A stretch of 64,000 nucleotides of DNA from Sinomonas sp. ASV486 (GCF_030908215.1 NZ_JAVFJK010000006.1:124001-188000), one strand, 5' to 3'. Positions 1 to 7,746 are shown, counted from the first letter of the stretch. The notes: generated by a model not told the origin, from the letters alone. Program-made: numbers and translations.

Positions 1-50
1 TAGTGCTGGATGCTCGTCGGGAGATTCTCCGGGACGAATTTGCTGCTCAC
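1..50 (-). CDS. 5' end of a dehydrogenase gene, probably HpaE-like (partial)
   Basis: Only the first 16 codons are inside the window, read on the minus strand from GTG at 50-48. An AAAGGAG ribosome-binding site lies at 63-57 with 6 bases of spacing, which makes the start convincing. The visible peptide is SSKFVPENLPTSIQH after the initiator. From memory, 5-carboxymethyl-2-hydroxymuconate semialdehyde dehydrogenases (HpaE, homoprotocatechuate meta-cleavage pathway) of Arthrobacter-like species begin with a similar PENLP..IQH segment. The gene lies 48 bases downstream of the GntR regulator, in the same direction as the FAH/RraA enzyme, so it probably belongs to the same catabolic operon. The identification rests on a very short peptide and on context. 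Confidence 0.45.
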   Translation of the reverse strand, partial: MSSKFVPENLPTSIQH

Positions 51-98
51 GTGTCGCTCCTTTGAAGGGCTGGTTGTCAGGTGGGACGGGTGGAGGGT

Positions 99-791
99 CT
101 AGAGGGTCGGAAAGCCGGGGCTCTCGCCCGTGTGGGCGAGGTAGGCCTCAAGGGTCGCGGAACGGTGGCGGCGCGCGGCGAGCTCGATGTCGGCCGTCGG
201 CGCCCTCCGCTCGATGAGGCGCAGGAGCGCCTCGTGCTCCTCGGTGGACTGGCTCGCGCGCTCGGGAACGTAGCTGAACGTTGAGCCGCGCAGTGCCTTG
301 AGCCGGTTCCAGCCGCGGTGCACGAGGTCGAGGATGTGGGGGTTCGGGCAGCGTTCGAACAGTACGGAATGGAACTCCCGGTTGAGGGCCGTGAAGACCA
401 CTGGGTCGAAGTGCACCGGATCGGCCGCGAGGAACGTGCGCATGCGCTCGTTGACCTCCCGCGCCGCAGCGATGTCCTCCGCCGTGACCAAGGGCGCCGA
501 GAGCGCCGTGGCTGCCCCCTCGACGAGGCTCAGGGTCTGCATCGTGTACAGGTACTCGACGGGATCGATCCCGGCGACCGTGGCTCCGACGTTCCGCTCG
601 AACGTCACGAGCCCCTCTGCCTCGAGCCTCCGGACGGCCTCTCGGACCGGAACCACCGAGACGTGGAGCTGCTCCGCGACCTGGGCGAGGACGAGGCGGG
701 CGCCGGGCGCGAGCTCGCCCGAGACGATCTGCTCGTGGAGCCATTCGTAGGCGAGCTCGGACTTGCTCGCGGACGCCGGGGCGACGCTCAT
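99..791 (-). CDS. GntR family transcriptional regulator (FCD type)
   Basis: A 230-residue regulator. The N-terminal winged helix-turn-helix is at about residues 10-75 (YEWLHEQIVSGELAPGARLVL, then VSVVPVREAVRRLEAEGLV), the classic GntR recognition pattern. A helical FCD ligand-binding domain follows at about 85-215, with LNREFHSVLF resembling the metal-binding part of that domain. The ATG at 791 overlaps the stop of the upstream FAH/RraA gene by 4 bases (ATGA), so the two are translationally coupled. It probably represses this catabolic operon and binds the 35-bp palindrome at 2396-2430, releasing it when a pathway intermediate is present. The ligand cannot be read from the sequence. Confidence 0.9.
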   Translation of the reverse strand: MSVAPASASKSELAYEWLHEQIVSGELAPGARLVLAQVAEQLHVSVVPVREAVRRLEAEGLVTFERNVGATVAGIDPVEYLYTMQTLSLVEGAATALSAPLVTAEDIAAAREVNERMRTFLAADPVHFDPVVFTALNREFHSVLFERCPNPHILDLVHRGWNRLKALRGSTFSYVPERASQSTEEHEALLRLIERRAPTADIELAARRHRSATLEAYLAHTGESPGFPTL

Positions 792-2359
792 CGCTGGCCG
801 GCCGCGCCGGTTGCCGACTGTGCGGCCTTGTACTTCGCGGTCCACTCGGCGTTCATCGGGAACAGCCCGTCGACGGCGTGGCCCTCGGCGACCCGCTCCG
901 CGACCCAGGCTTCCATGCGCTCCTGGGCAACGGCGTCGTCGGCGACCTCCTCGGCGAGCGCCGGCGGGATGACGACGATCCCGTCCTCGTCGCCCACGAT
1001 TACGTCGCCGGGCTGGACTGCAGCACCGCCGCACGCGACGGTGTCGTCGACACTCCAGGGGACATGCCTGCGCCCGAGCACGGCCGGGTGGGCGTTCGCG
1101 CCCCATGCCGGTATGTCCATGGCCGAGACGGGGCCGAAGTCCCGGATGCCGCCGTCGGTGATGACTGCCGCGGCGCCGAGCACCTGGGCACGGAGCGCGA
1201 GGACGTCTCCGAGCGTGCCGGAGCCCTTCTCGCCGCGCGCATCCATGACGAGGATGTCGCCCGGGCGGAGGGAATCGACGGCCCGCTTCTGTGCATTGAA
1301 ACCGCCGCCGTGGGTCTTGAACAGGTCTTCGCGTGCGGGGATGTAGCGCAGCGTCCGGGCCGTCCCGACGACCTTCGCGCCCGGCTTGGTGGGGATGAGG
1401 CCTTCGATGTGGCAGTTCTGCATGCCGCGCTTGCGCAGCTGCACACTCAGGGTGGCCGTGCCGACCGAACGGAGCTTCTCCTCGAGTTCGGGGGTCACGA
1501 CGCTCACTGGCCGCGTGTCCTCGGTCTGAACGGCGGACGACGGCGCGCCGCTGGCTTTTGCCTCGCCCGCGCCATCCGCTGGGAGTCCGGCTGCTTCGGG
1601 CGAGCCCCACGCGTCGATGCGGTCGGCGTCCGTGAGCTTGGGCAGGGCGCCGTAGGACTCGAGGACGAGTCCCGAGTCGACCACCGCGTTCGACAGGCGC
1701 CCGGTGGTGAGCGACGCGCCGTCGGACGCGACGCCGTCGACCTCGATCTCGACGACATCACCCGGCTGGGCCACCGTTGCGCCGGCAGGAGTGCCGGAGA
1801 GGATGATGTCGCCGGGCTCGAGCGTCATGAGGCGGGAGAGGTCCGCGACGAGCTGCGCGAACGGGAAGAAGAGCGTCGCCGTCGAGTCCTCCTGGGCGAG
1901 CTTGCCGTTGATCCACATGCGCACGCGCAGGGCCGCGGGGTCGAGCTCCTGCGCGGGGAGCAGCGTCGGACCGATCGGCGCGATGCCGTCGACGCCCTTG
2001 GAGCGGAGGTTGGAGCCCTTGTCTGCCCAGCGCAGGTCGGCAAGTCCGGCGTCGTTCGCGGCCGTCACATAGCCGACGTGCGCCCAGGCGTTCTCCGGGG
2101 AGATGTTGCGGGCGCGGGCTCCGATGACAAGTGCCACCTCTCCCTCGACCGTGAGGAGCTCGACGCCTTGCGGGCGCTTGAGCTCGGCGCCGTTGAGCGC
2201 CAGCGACGTTGCGGGCTTGAGGAAATAAGAGGGGACTGCGGGGGTGCGGCCGCGCTGGGCTGCGCGGCTCGGGTAGTTGAGGTGGACTGCGATGACCTTG
2301 CCGGCGGCGTCGATCGTGTCCTGGCGAACCTGGTCTGCGAGCTGCCCTGGATGCTGCAC
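788..2359 (-). CDS. Fused fumarylacetoacetate hydrolase-family / RraA-like aldolase protein
   Basis: About 523 residues carrying two enzymes in one chain. Residues 15-245 are an FAH-family domain, with the metal-site pattern VEGEVALVIG and the LEPGDIILSGTPAG segment typical of HpaG-like isomerase/decarboxylases. Residues 300-505 are an RraA/HMG-aldolase-like domain with GTLGDVLALRA and ITDGGIRD, which hold the glycine loop and the Arg-Asp pair used for metal and pyruvate chemistry. An Ala/Gly/Pro-rich linker joins them. The pair could act in sequence: isomerise or decarboxylate a ring-cleavage product, then split the hydrated product into pyruvate and a semialdehyde. I chose GTG at 2359 because GAGGAAGAGG lies just upstream; ATG at 2392 is an alternative. 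It is the first gene of a GntR-controlled operon. Confidence 0.8.
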   Translation of the reverse strand: MQHPGQLADQVRQDTIDAAGKVIAVHLNYPSRAAQRGRTPAVPSYFLKPATSLALNGAELKRPQGVELLTVEGEVALVIGARARNISPENAWAHVGYVTAANDAGLADLRWADKGSNLRSKGVDGIAPIGPTLLPAQELDPAALRVRMWINGKLAQEDSTATLFFPFAQLVADLSRLMTLEPGDIILSGTPAGATVAQPGDVVEIEVDGVASDGASLTTGRLSNAVVDSGLVLESYGALPKLTDADRIDAWGSPEAAGLPADGAGEAKASGAPSSAVQTEDTRPVSVVTPELEEKLRSVGTATLSVQLRKRGMQNCHIEGLIPTKPGAKVVGTARTLRYIPAREDLFKTHGGGFNAQKRAVDSLRPGDILVMDARGEKGSGTLGDVLALRAQVLGAAAVITDGGIRDFGPVSAMDIPAWGANAHPAVLGRRHVPWSVDDTVACGGAAVQPGDVIVGDEDGIVVIPPALAEEVADDAVAQERMEAWVAERVAEGHAVDGLFPMNAEWTAKYKAAQSATGAAGQR

Positions 2360-2395
2360 GTGGTCCTCTTCCTCGAGTCGGCCAGCTCTCATGGA

Positions 2396-2430
2396 ACTGG
2401 ATCGTATACGATCATCGTATACGATCCAGT
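2396..2430. promoter_or_regulatory. 35-bp perfect palindromic operator, probably for the GntR regulator
   Basis: Two 17-bp arms around a single central base (2413) are exact reverse complements. Each arm contains ATCGTATACGAT, itself a palindrome, so the site presents two stacked 12-bp dyads at 2401-2412 and 2414-2425. It lies 37-71 bases upstream of the GTG of the FAH/RraA gene. FCD-type GntR repressors often bind GTATAC-like dyads, so this is the likely autoregulated operator of the operon. Protein binding is inferred; the symmetry is directly visible. Confidence 0.75.
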
Positions 2431-2471
2431 GTGCCGTGGGACACTGCAACCCGTCAACCCCTCGACGCTGG

Positions 2472-2633
2472 GGGGTCACCTCTCAAGGTTGCGGGGTCAT
2501 GTCTCGAGGTTGCGGGGTCACGTCTCGAGAGTGGGCCTTGCCACAGTAGAGAGGTGACTCCTCATCGTGCGGAGGTGACTCCGCAACGTTGGGAGGTGAC
2601 TCCGCAACGTTGAGAGGTGACTCCGCATCAGGG
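2472..2633. repeat. Inverted array of 21-bp repeats (3 units, spacer, 4 opposite units)
   Basis: Three direct 21-bp units starting GGGGTCACCTCTCAAGGTT at 2472, 2493 and 2514 are followed by a 15-bp spacer and then four units in the opposite orientation (GAGGTGACTCCGCAACGTT) at about 2550, 2571, 2592 and 2613. The last unit runs over the stop codon (2628-2630) of the alpha/beta hydrolase gene. The region lies between two minus-strand genes, so the transcript could fold into a long branched hairpin at the end of the upstream operon. It fills most of the 269-base gap between 2359 and 2628. No protein-coding capacity is believable here. Confidence 0.85.
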
Positions 2634-3536
2634 GCGGGCGAGGAACTCGATGGCCGCCTGCTTGAATGCCCGCGCGGTGACGACGTTGACGTGGTTCCGG
2701 CCCGGGACCACGACGATCTCGGCGGAGGGCGCGAGCCCCTTGAGGACCTCGAGCGCACCCAACCGCTCGTCCTTCTCTCCTGCGACCATGAGCACGGGCT
2801 GACGCGGCACGGCTTCTGCGGCGTCGAACGGCTCCTCCTTGATGCCCTCGACGAGCGAGAGCAGCGCGTACATGTCGGACTCGGGGGAGGCCTGGGCCAT
2901 CGTCACGAGCGAGGCGGTCGATGCGTCCTCGATCGGCGTCCCGTCGGCCAGGAAGCGCTGGACTGCCGGGAGGTCGAACTCGGCAAGCGGGTCGCGGTTG
3001 CTCGGGCCGCCGAGGACGAGGCGGCGCACGAGTGCGGGCTGGGTGGCGCCGAACTCCCACGCGAGGCGCGAGCCCAATGAGTACCCGATCACGTCCAGCC
3101 CGCTGTCGGCGTGGCGCGGATCGAGCGGTCGTGCGCCCGCATCGGTCACGATCTGAAGGAGGTCCGCGCGGATCCGTCCGGGAGTGTACGAATCGACGTC
3201 CTCGGGTGCCGTGCTCCTGCCGTGCCCGGGGAGGTCGACGGCGACCACGCGCCGTCCTGCCTCGAGGAGTGCCGCGATCCAGCCGCTCTGCTCCCAGTTG
3301 AGCGCGACCGAGGAGGCGAACCCGTGGATCAGCAGGACGGGCGGCAGGGCCGCGGGCGACTCGGGCTCGGCCACGACCACGTGGAGCCCCGGGTCGGTCC
3401 CCTCGACCGTGTGCTGTGCCGCCGACCCCGCGTGCTGTCCTGCCATCATGTGCGCCATCCCCTCGTCCTGCGCGGCCTCATCGTGCGTGGCCGTGCCGCG
3501 TGCTGCATCAAGGTCCAGCGTAGGTCCCTGCGGCAT
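2628..3536 (-). CDS. Alpha/beta hydrolase, partner of the lipoyl protein in a 2-oxoacid dehydrogenase operon
   Basis: A 302-residue alpha/beta-fold protein. The oxyanion-side motif VLLIHGF, the nucleophile elbow GYSLGS, an acid candidate in AGEKDERLG and the histidine in PGRNHVN give a complete Ser-Asp-His triad. The chosen ATG at 3536 follows GAGG by 4-5 bases; an internal ATG at about 3455 after GAGGGG is also possible. The gene follows the lipoyl-domain gene by 10 bases in the E1 alpha-E1 beta operon. In some acetoin dehydrogenase E2 proteins (AcoC type) a lipoyl domain is fused to an alpha/beta hydrolase domain, so this and the preceding gene may be the split equivalent. Substrate unknown; it could also be an unrelated thioesterase or lactonase. 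Confidence 0.7.
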   Translation of the reverse strand: MPQGPTLDLDAARGTATHDEAAQDEGMAHMMAGQHAGSAAQHTVEGTDPGLHVVVAEPESPAALPPVLLIHGFASSVALNWEQSGWIAALLEAGRRVVAVDLPGHGRSTAPEDVDSYTPGRIRADLLQIVTDAGARPLDPRHADSGLDVIGYSLGSRLAWEFGATQPALVRRLVLGGPSNRDPLAEFDLPAVQRFLADGTPIEDASTASLVTMAQASPESDMYALLSLVEGIKEEPFDAAEAVPRQPVLMVAGEKDERLGALEVLKGLAPSAEIVVVPGRNHVNVVTARAFKQAAIEFLARP

Positions 3537-3546
3537 CAATCCTCGC

Positions 3547-3876
3547 TCAGTCCTCGTCGAGGTTTGCGCTCAGACGGACACGCCGCTTCGGCGCGTCCTC
3601 GGACGGCACGGTGCCGACGATCCCCGCGGTCTCGTCCGCGACCTCGAAGACGATGAGGGGTTCGCCCACCTTGATGACCTCGCCGGGCGCGCCGTAGACC
3701 TTCTTCACGACCCCGGACTGGGGGGAGGGAAGCTCAAGGGCGGACTTTGTGGTCTCGACCTCGACCATCGGCTGGTTCCGCTCGATCTGGTCGCCCTCGG
3801 CGACGAGCCAGTCGAGGACGGTGGCCTCGATGAGTCCCTCGCCGAGATCGGGGAGGGGGAAGGAAATCTCAGCCAC
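3547..3876 (-). CDS. Free-standing lipoyl-domain protein (E2 lipoyl carrier only)
   Basis: Only 109 residues, made of one lipoyl/biotinyl attachment domain. PLPDLGEGL at the N terminus is typical of 2-oxoacid dehydrogenase E2 subunits, and the lipoylated lysine is K44 in VETTKSALELPSP. There is no peripheral-subunit-binding domain and no catalytic acyltransferase domain, which a normal E2 (about 400-600 residues) would carry. The GTG start at 3876 overlaps the end of E1 beta by 8 bases, so it is translated with it. It presumably shuttles acyl groups from E1, but the second half of the E2 function must come from elsewhere, perhaps the alpha/beta hydrolase downstream or another locus. The reading frame stops cleanly after a charged tail, so this does not look like a recent truncation. 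Confidence 0.8.
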   Translation of the reverse strand: MAEISFPLPDLGEGLIEATVLDWLVAEGDQIERNQPMVEVETTKSALELPSPQSGVVKKVYGAPGEVIKVGEPLIVFEVADETAGIVGTVPSEDAPKRRVRLSANLDED

Positions 3877-4924
3877 GCTTGTACTCCAATACTCGCTGGA
3901 TGCCGAACAGGATGCGGTCGATATTCGGGATGTACTCGTCCTCCAGGTCACCTGAGGGATACGGTACGTCGAAGCCGGTGACGCGCTCAACGGGTGCCTT
4001 GAGCGCTCCGAAGCAGCGCTCGGTGATGAGCTGGGCCACCTCGGCTCCAAGGCCCGCGGTGAGCGGGGCCTCGTGGACGACGACGGCGCGCCGCGTCTTC
4101 GCGACGGACGCCGCCAGGGTCTCGGCGTCGATCGGCTTGAGCCAGCGCAGGTCGACGACCTCGACGTCGATCCCGTCCTCCGCGGCCAGCTCGGCCACCT
4201 GCAGGCAGCGGGCCACCATCGCGCCCCACGCGACGAGTGTGAGGTGCCGCCCCGCGCGGGCGACGCGCGCCCCCCAAGGCGAATCGACGCGCGACGGCGA
4301 GGAGTCGCCGTCGTGCGCGCCCTCCGCCTCGGTCACGACCGGCCCCTTCTGCCAGTACCGCGACTTGGGCTCCATGAACATGACCGGATCGTTCATGCGC
4401 ACGGCTGCCTTGAGCAGCGTGTAGCCCTGCTGCGGGTCGGAGGGGGAAACGACCTTGAGGCCCGGGACATGCGCGAAGACGGCCTCGAGGCTCTCGCCGT
4501 GGTGCTCAGGTGCCCGGATGCCGCCGAAGCTCGGGACCCGGAGGGTGACTGGCATGGGCAGGGTGCCGCGGGAGCGGTAGTGCATGCGGCCGAGCTGCGT
4601 GACGATCTGGTTCATCGCGGGGTACGCGAAGCCGTCGAACTGGACCTCGGGCACGGGCCGGAATCCGGCAATCGCTAGGCCGATCGACATGCCGAGGATC
4701 CCGGACTCGGCGAGGGGGGTGTCGAAGACGCGCTCCGCCCCGTGCGAGGCCGCGAGGCCGCTCGTGACGCGGAAGACTCCGCCGAGCGTGCCGACGTCCT
4801 CGCCCAGCACAAGGACCTTCTCGTCCTCGGCGAGGAGCTCGTCGAGGGCCAGATTGAGTGCCCCCTGGAGGGACAGCACGGGGGAGGGCGTGCGGGTTTC
4901 AGGTACAGCGACCGTCTCAGGCAT
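3869..4924 (-). CDS. 2-oxoacid dehydrogenase E1 component, beta subunit
   Basis: A 351-residue transketolase-like protein, the usual size for E1 beta. Visible family segments are GEDVGTLGGVFRVTSGL, FDTPLAESGILGMSIGLA, EVQFDGFAYPAMNQIV and the C-terminal VVDLRWLKPID plus VVVHEAPLTAGLGAEVA. With the alpha subunit it forms the thiamine-diphosphate E1 that decarboxylates a 2-oxoacid and reductively acylates the lipoyl lysine. Its ATG at 4924 overlaps the E1 alpha stop by 8 bases, and its own end overlaps the lipoyl gene. The substrate could be branched-chain 2-oxoacids, pyruvate or acetoin; the neighbouring Lrp regulator and amino-acid permease favour branched-chain oxoacids, while the hydrolase favours an acetoin-type system. 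Confidence 0.88.
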   Translation of the reverse strand: MPETVAVPETRTPSPVLSLQGALNLALDELLAEDEKVLVLGEDVGTLGGVFRVTSGLAASHGAERVFDTPLAESGILGMSIGLAIAGFRPVPEVQFDGFAYPAMNQIVTQLGRMHYRSRGTLPMPVTLRVPSFGGIRAPEHHGESLEAVFAHVPGLKVVSPSDPQQGYTLLKAAVRMNDPVMFMEPKSRYWQKGPVVTEAEGAHDGDSSPSRVDSPWGARVARAGRHLTLVAWGAMVARCLQVAELAAEDGIDVEVVDLRWLKPIDAETLAASVAKTRRAVVVHEAPLTAGLGAEVAQLITERCFGALKAPVERVTGFDVPYPSGDLEDEYIPNIDRILFGIQRVLEYKRG

Positions 4925-6029
4925 GCTCGGACTCCTCGCGCCAGGCAGCCTTCTGCCGCAGCAGTTCGTCGGTGGGTTCGGTGAAGACGAAGTCGAACAT
5001 CTCGGCGCCGGGCCGCGGACCGAGCGCGAGCACGCCCGCGCGCACCTCCTCGGCTTCGGCGGTCGCCGTCTCGTCGAGGGCATCAAGGGTCGACTCGGAG
5101 GCGATCCCGGCCGCCAGGAGCCGCTCGCGCAGTCGCACGAGGGGATCGGCACCGCCGTCGAGCCTCTCCTCATCGAGGGTGCGGTAGCGGCCGGGATCGT
5201 CGCTCGTTGCGTGGGGGCCTCGCCGGTACGTCATGGCCTCGACGATCGCCGGACCGTGGCCTGCGCGGGCATGGGCGACGGCGCGGCGGGTCGCCTCGAG
5301 CACGGCCGCGGCGTCATTGCCGTCGACCTGGAGCGACGGCATGCCGTACCCAGTCCCGCGGGCGGCAACGCTTCCGCCGGCGACCTGCTTCTCGGTGGGC
5401 ACCGAGATGGCCCAGCCGTTGTTCTGCACGAAGAACACGACCGGGGCCGCGAACACGCCCGCGAAGTTCATGGCCTCGTGCACGTCGCCCTGGCTCGACG
5501 CGCCGTCACCGAGGTAGGTGACCGCGACCGCGAGCCCCTCGGCTGCGGCGCCGGCGGTGCGGGCGAGCAGTGTCTGACCATGCGCCCAGCCGACAGCGTG
5601 GAGCACGGACCCGGCCACGACGGCCTGGATCGGTGCGACGTGGGAGGCCGCGGGGTCCCAGAGGCCGCCGTGCCATGTGGCGAGGTGCGTGGACATGTAC
5701 TCGACCATGTTGACCCCGGCGGCACGTGCAACGCCCAGCTCGCGGTAGGTCGGGAACACGAAGTCCCGGGAGAGGTCGAGGGCGAGGGCCGAGCCGACCT
5801 GGGCGGCCTCCTGGCCGAGCTCAGGGGCGTAGGCCGGAAGGATCCCCTGGCGCTGCCACGCGATGGCGGCCTGGTCGAGCCGGCGAACGGCCGTCATGAG
5901 GCGATAGAGCTCGAGGAGCTCGGCGTCGGTCGCCGGCGTAGCCGAGGGGAGTTCGGGGAGCGGCTTCCGTGGCCCCCCGGCCAGCCCGGCACGGCCCGGA
6001 GAGGCCGTGGCAATTGCTGAAGTCTGCAT
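4917..6029 (-). CDS. 2-oxoacid dehydrogenase E1 component, alpha subunit
   Basis: 370 residues. The thiamine-diphosphate motif is clear: GDGASSQGDVHEAMNFAG begins it and VQNN closes it. RRLDQAAIAWQRQG and the MTYRRGPHATSDDPGRYR region, which carries the regulatory-loop serine/threonine zone in branched-chain E1 alpha proteins, are present. It is the first gene of the four-gene E1 alpha/E1 beta/lipoyl/hydrolase operon. The ATG at 6029 lacks a Shine-Dalgarno sequence but lies 6 bases after a good -10 element, so the transcript is probably leaderless. No E3 (dihydrolipoamide dehydrogenase) gene accompanies it, as is common because E3 is shared between complexes. Confidence 0.88.
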   Translation of the reverse strand: MQTSAIATASPGRAGLAGGPRKPLPELPSATPATDAELLELYRLMTAVRRLDQAAIAWQRQGILPAYAPELGQEAAQVGSALALDLSRDFVFPTYRELGVARAAGVNMVEYMSTHLATWHGGLWDPAASHVAPIQAVVAGSVLHAVGWAHGQTLLARTAGAAAEGLAVAVTYLGDGASSQGDVHEAMNFAGVFAAPVVFFVQNNGWAISVPTEKQVAGGSVAARGTGYGMPSLQVDGNDAAAVLEATRRAVAHARAGHGPAIVEAMTYRRGPHATSDDPGRYRTLDEERLDGGADPLVRLRERLLAAGIASESTLDALDETATAEAEEVRAGVLALGPRPGAEMFDFVFTEPTDELLRQKAAWREESEHA

Positions 6030-6035
6030 AGCATG

Positions 6036-6064
6036 ACCGTAGATTGAGCAAACATCCTGTGCAA
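6036..6064 (-). promoter_or_regulatory. Leaderless promoter of the E1 alpha operon
   Basis: Read on the minus strand, TTGCAC (6064-6059) and TACGGT (6041-6036) are separated by 17 bases, and only 6 bases separate the -10 element from the ATG at 6029. Transcription would therefore begin at or next to the start codon, fitting the lack of a ribosome-binding site. Confidence 0.55.
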
Positions 6065-6120
6065 TACAAGAGTTTCGAGCAATGCAATCTGTATAGAACA
6101 CCGGGGTTGTGCCGTATATC

Positions 6121-6132
6121 ACTGTGCACAGT
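6121..6132. promoter_or_regulatory. 12-bp palindrome upstream of the E1 alpha promoter, possible Lrp site
   Basis: ACTGTGCACAGT is a perfect 12-bp palindrome 57-68 bases upstream of the -35 element of the E1 operon. The dyad between the permease and the Lrp gene (ACTGCAC...GTGCAGT, 7852-7875) uses related half-sites, so one regulator may act at both. The 253-base gap from 6030 to 6282 otherwise shows only a GC-rich stretch that could hold the permease terminator. Confidence 0.35.
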
Positions 6133-6282
6133 GTCCAGCCGCACATGAGTGGCACAGCACGGGCCGGAATGCGGCAGGGGGCGGGATGCAGCAGCGGGCC
6201 GGATGCAGCAGCGGCTCCGGACCCGCGCTCGCGCGCTCGGGGTCCGGACCCGCTGCTTCTGGGCCCGTGCCGGCCCGCCGCC

Positions 6283-7746
6283 TCAGCTGTGCTGGTTTTG
6301 GACGGCGATGTCGGTCTCGACCGCCCCGTCACCCGACGTAGCGAATTCGGTCTGGCGGGCGCGTGCGCGTCGTCCGAGCCATGCGGCGAGCGCGATAGCC
6401 GCGACGAGGGCGAACGTGCTCAGGAGCTGGATGCGGCTGTCCTCGCCGATGAGGCCCACGAGGAAGATGGCGGCCAGCAGGAGCACGCCGAACCCCGAGA
6501 GCCAGGGGAACCCGGCCATGCGGAGCGGGAGCCGAGTTCCAGCGGCATCCGCCCTGCGGCGCAGCACGATCTGCGAGACGAGGGCGGAGCCCCACACCAC
6601 GAGGCACGTGGAGCCGACGAAGTTGAGCAGCAGGGGGAGGACATGCTCGGGGAACAGCAGCTCGAGGACCGTGGCGATGAAGCCGAACGCCACCGAGGCG
6701 GCCACGGCGATCGCTGGCACCCTCGCCCCCGTGAGGCGCCTGAGTGCACTCGGGGCCTCCTGGCGCTCGGCGAGAGAGAAGATCATGCGCGAGGCGCCGT
6801 AGAGGTTTGCGTTGAGGGCAGAGAGGAGGGCTACCACGGCCACGAGCGTAATGACGGTCGCGGCGGCCGGAAGGCCCGCGATGTCGAGGACCCCCGCGAA
6901 CGGGCTCTTGATTTCGGGGGAGTCCGACGGGATCACGGCGGCGATCACGAAGATGGAACCCACGTAGAACACCAGGATGCGCCACACGACCGTGCGGACG
7001 GCACGGGCCACGCTGCGCTCGGGGTCCCGCGTCTCGGCGGCCGCGACGGAGACGATCTCGGTGCCACCGAAGGCGAAGACCACCACAAACAGGCCGGTTG
7101 CGATGCCCGCCATTCCGTGAGGCGCGAAGCCGCCTGCGGCCGTGAAGTGGCCCAGGCCCGGCGAGGCGGCATTCGGGATCCAGCCGAGCAGGAGGGCTGC
7201 GCCGATCAGCAGGAAGACGACGATTGCCGTGACCTTCAGGAGCGCGAACCAGAACTCGAACTCGCCGAAGTTCCGCACCCCCGTCAGGTTCACTGCGGTG
7301 AAGACCCCCATGAATACCAGGGCCATGAGCCATACCGGCAGCGCGGGGAACACCGTGGCCAGCAGGCCGGCCGCGCCCAGGGCTTCGGCTGCGATCACCA
7401 CCACGAGCTGAGCCCACCAGAGCCAGCCGACTGTTGCGCCGGCGACGCCTCCAAGGGCCTTGCCGGTGTATACGGAGAACGCGCCGCTGTTGGGGTTGGC
7501 GGCGGCCATCTCGCCGAGGGCCCACATCACAATGATGATGAGGGTGCCCGCGACAAGGTAGGAGATGAGGACGGCGGGGCCGGCGGCCTGGACGCCTGCG
7601 CCCGAGCCGATGAAGAGGCCGGCGCCGATCGCGCTGCCGAGCCCCATCATCGTGAGCTGGCGCGGAGACATGGAGTGTCCGAGCTTGGGTTCCTGCGTCG
7701 TCGTCGACGAGGAGCCGAGGCCCTTTGACGTGTGCATAGCTGTCAT
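6283..7746 (-). CDS. Amino acid permease (APC superfamily)
   Basis: 487 residues with about 12 hydrophobic segments. The first helix carries LTMMGLGSAIGAGLFIGSGAGVQAAGP, the unwound substrate-binding helix 1 of the APC family, and FAFGGTEIVSVAAAETRDPERSV is the conserved helix 6-7 region. It imports amino acids across the cell membrane by proton symport; the sequence does not give the substrate. The ATG at 7746 follows a weak GACGGAA; a second in-frame ATG lies at 7737. It is divergent from the Lrp/AsnC regulator (start 7984) and upstream of the E1 operon in the same direction, suggesting co-regulation with 2-oxoacid oxidation. Confidence 0.85.
   Translation of the reverse strand: MTAMHTSKGLGSSSTTTQEPKLGHSMSPRQLTMMGLGSAIGAGLFIGSGAGVQAAGPAVLISYLVAGTLIIIVMWALGEMAAANPNSGAFSVYTGKALGGVAGATVGWLWWAQLVVVIAAEALGAAGLLATVFPALPVWLMALVFMGVFTAVNLTGVRNFGEFEFWFALLKVTAIVVFLLIGAALLLGWIPNAASPGLGHFTAAGGFAPHGMAGIATGLFVVVFAFGGTEIVSVAAAETRDPERSVARAVRTVVWRILVFYVGSIFVIAAVIPSDSPEIKSPFAGVLDIAGLPAAATVITLVAVVALLSALNANLYGASRMIFSLAERQEAPSALRRLTGARVPAIAVAASVAFGFIATVLELLFPEHVLPLLLNFVGSTCLVVWGSALVSQIVLRRRADAAGTRLPLRMAGFPWLSGFGVLLLAAIFLVGLIGEDSRIQLLSTFALVAAIALAAWLGRRARARQTEFATSGDGAVETDIAVQNQHS

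Noticed and set aside
2431-2613. Small plus-strand frame with VTPQR-like repeats
   Set aside because: It is only the translation of the 21-bp repeat array; a 21-bp period stays open in frame by construction. No ribosome-binding site.
3547-3876. Lipoyl protein as a frameshifted full E2
   Set aside because: No remnant of a catalytic E2 domain is found in any frame downstream; the next gene is an intact alpha/beta hydrolase.
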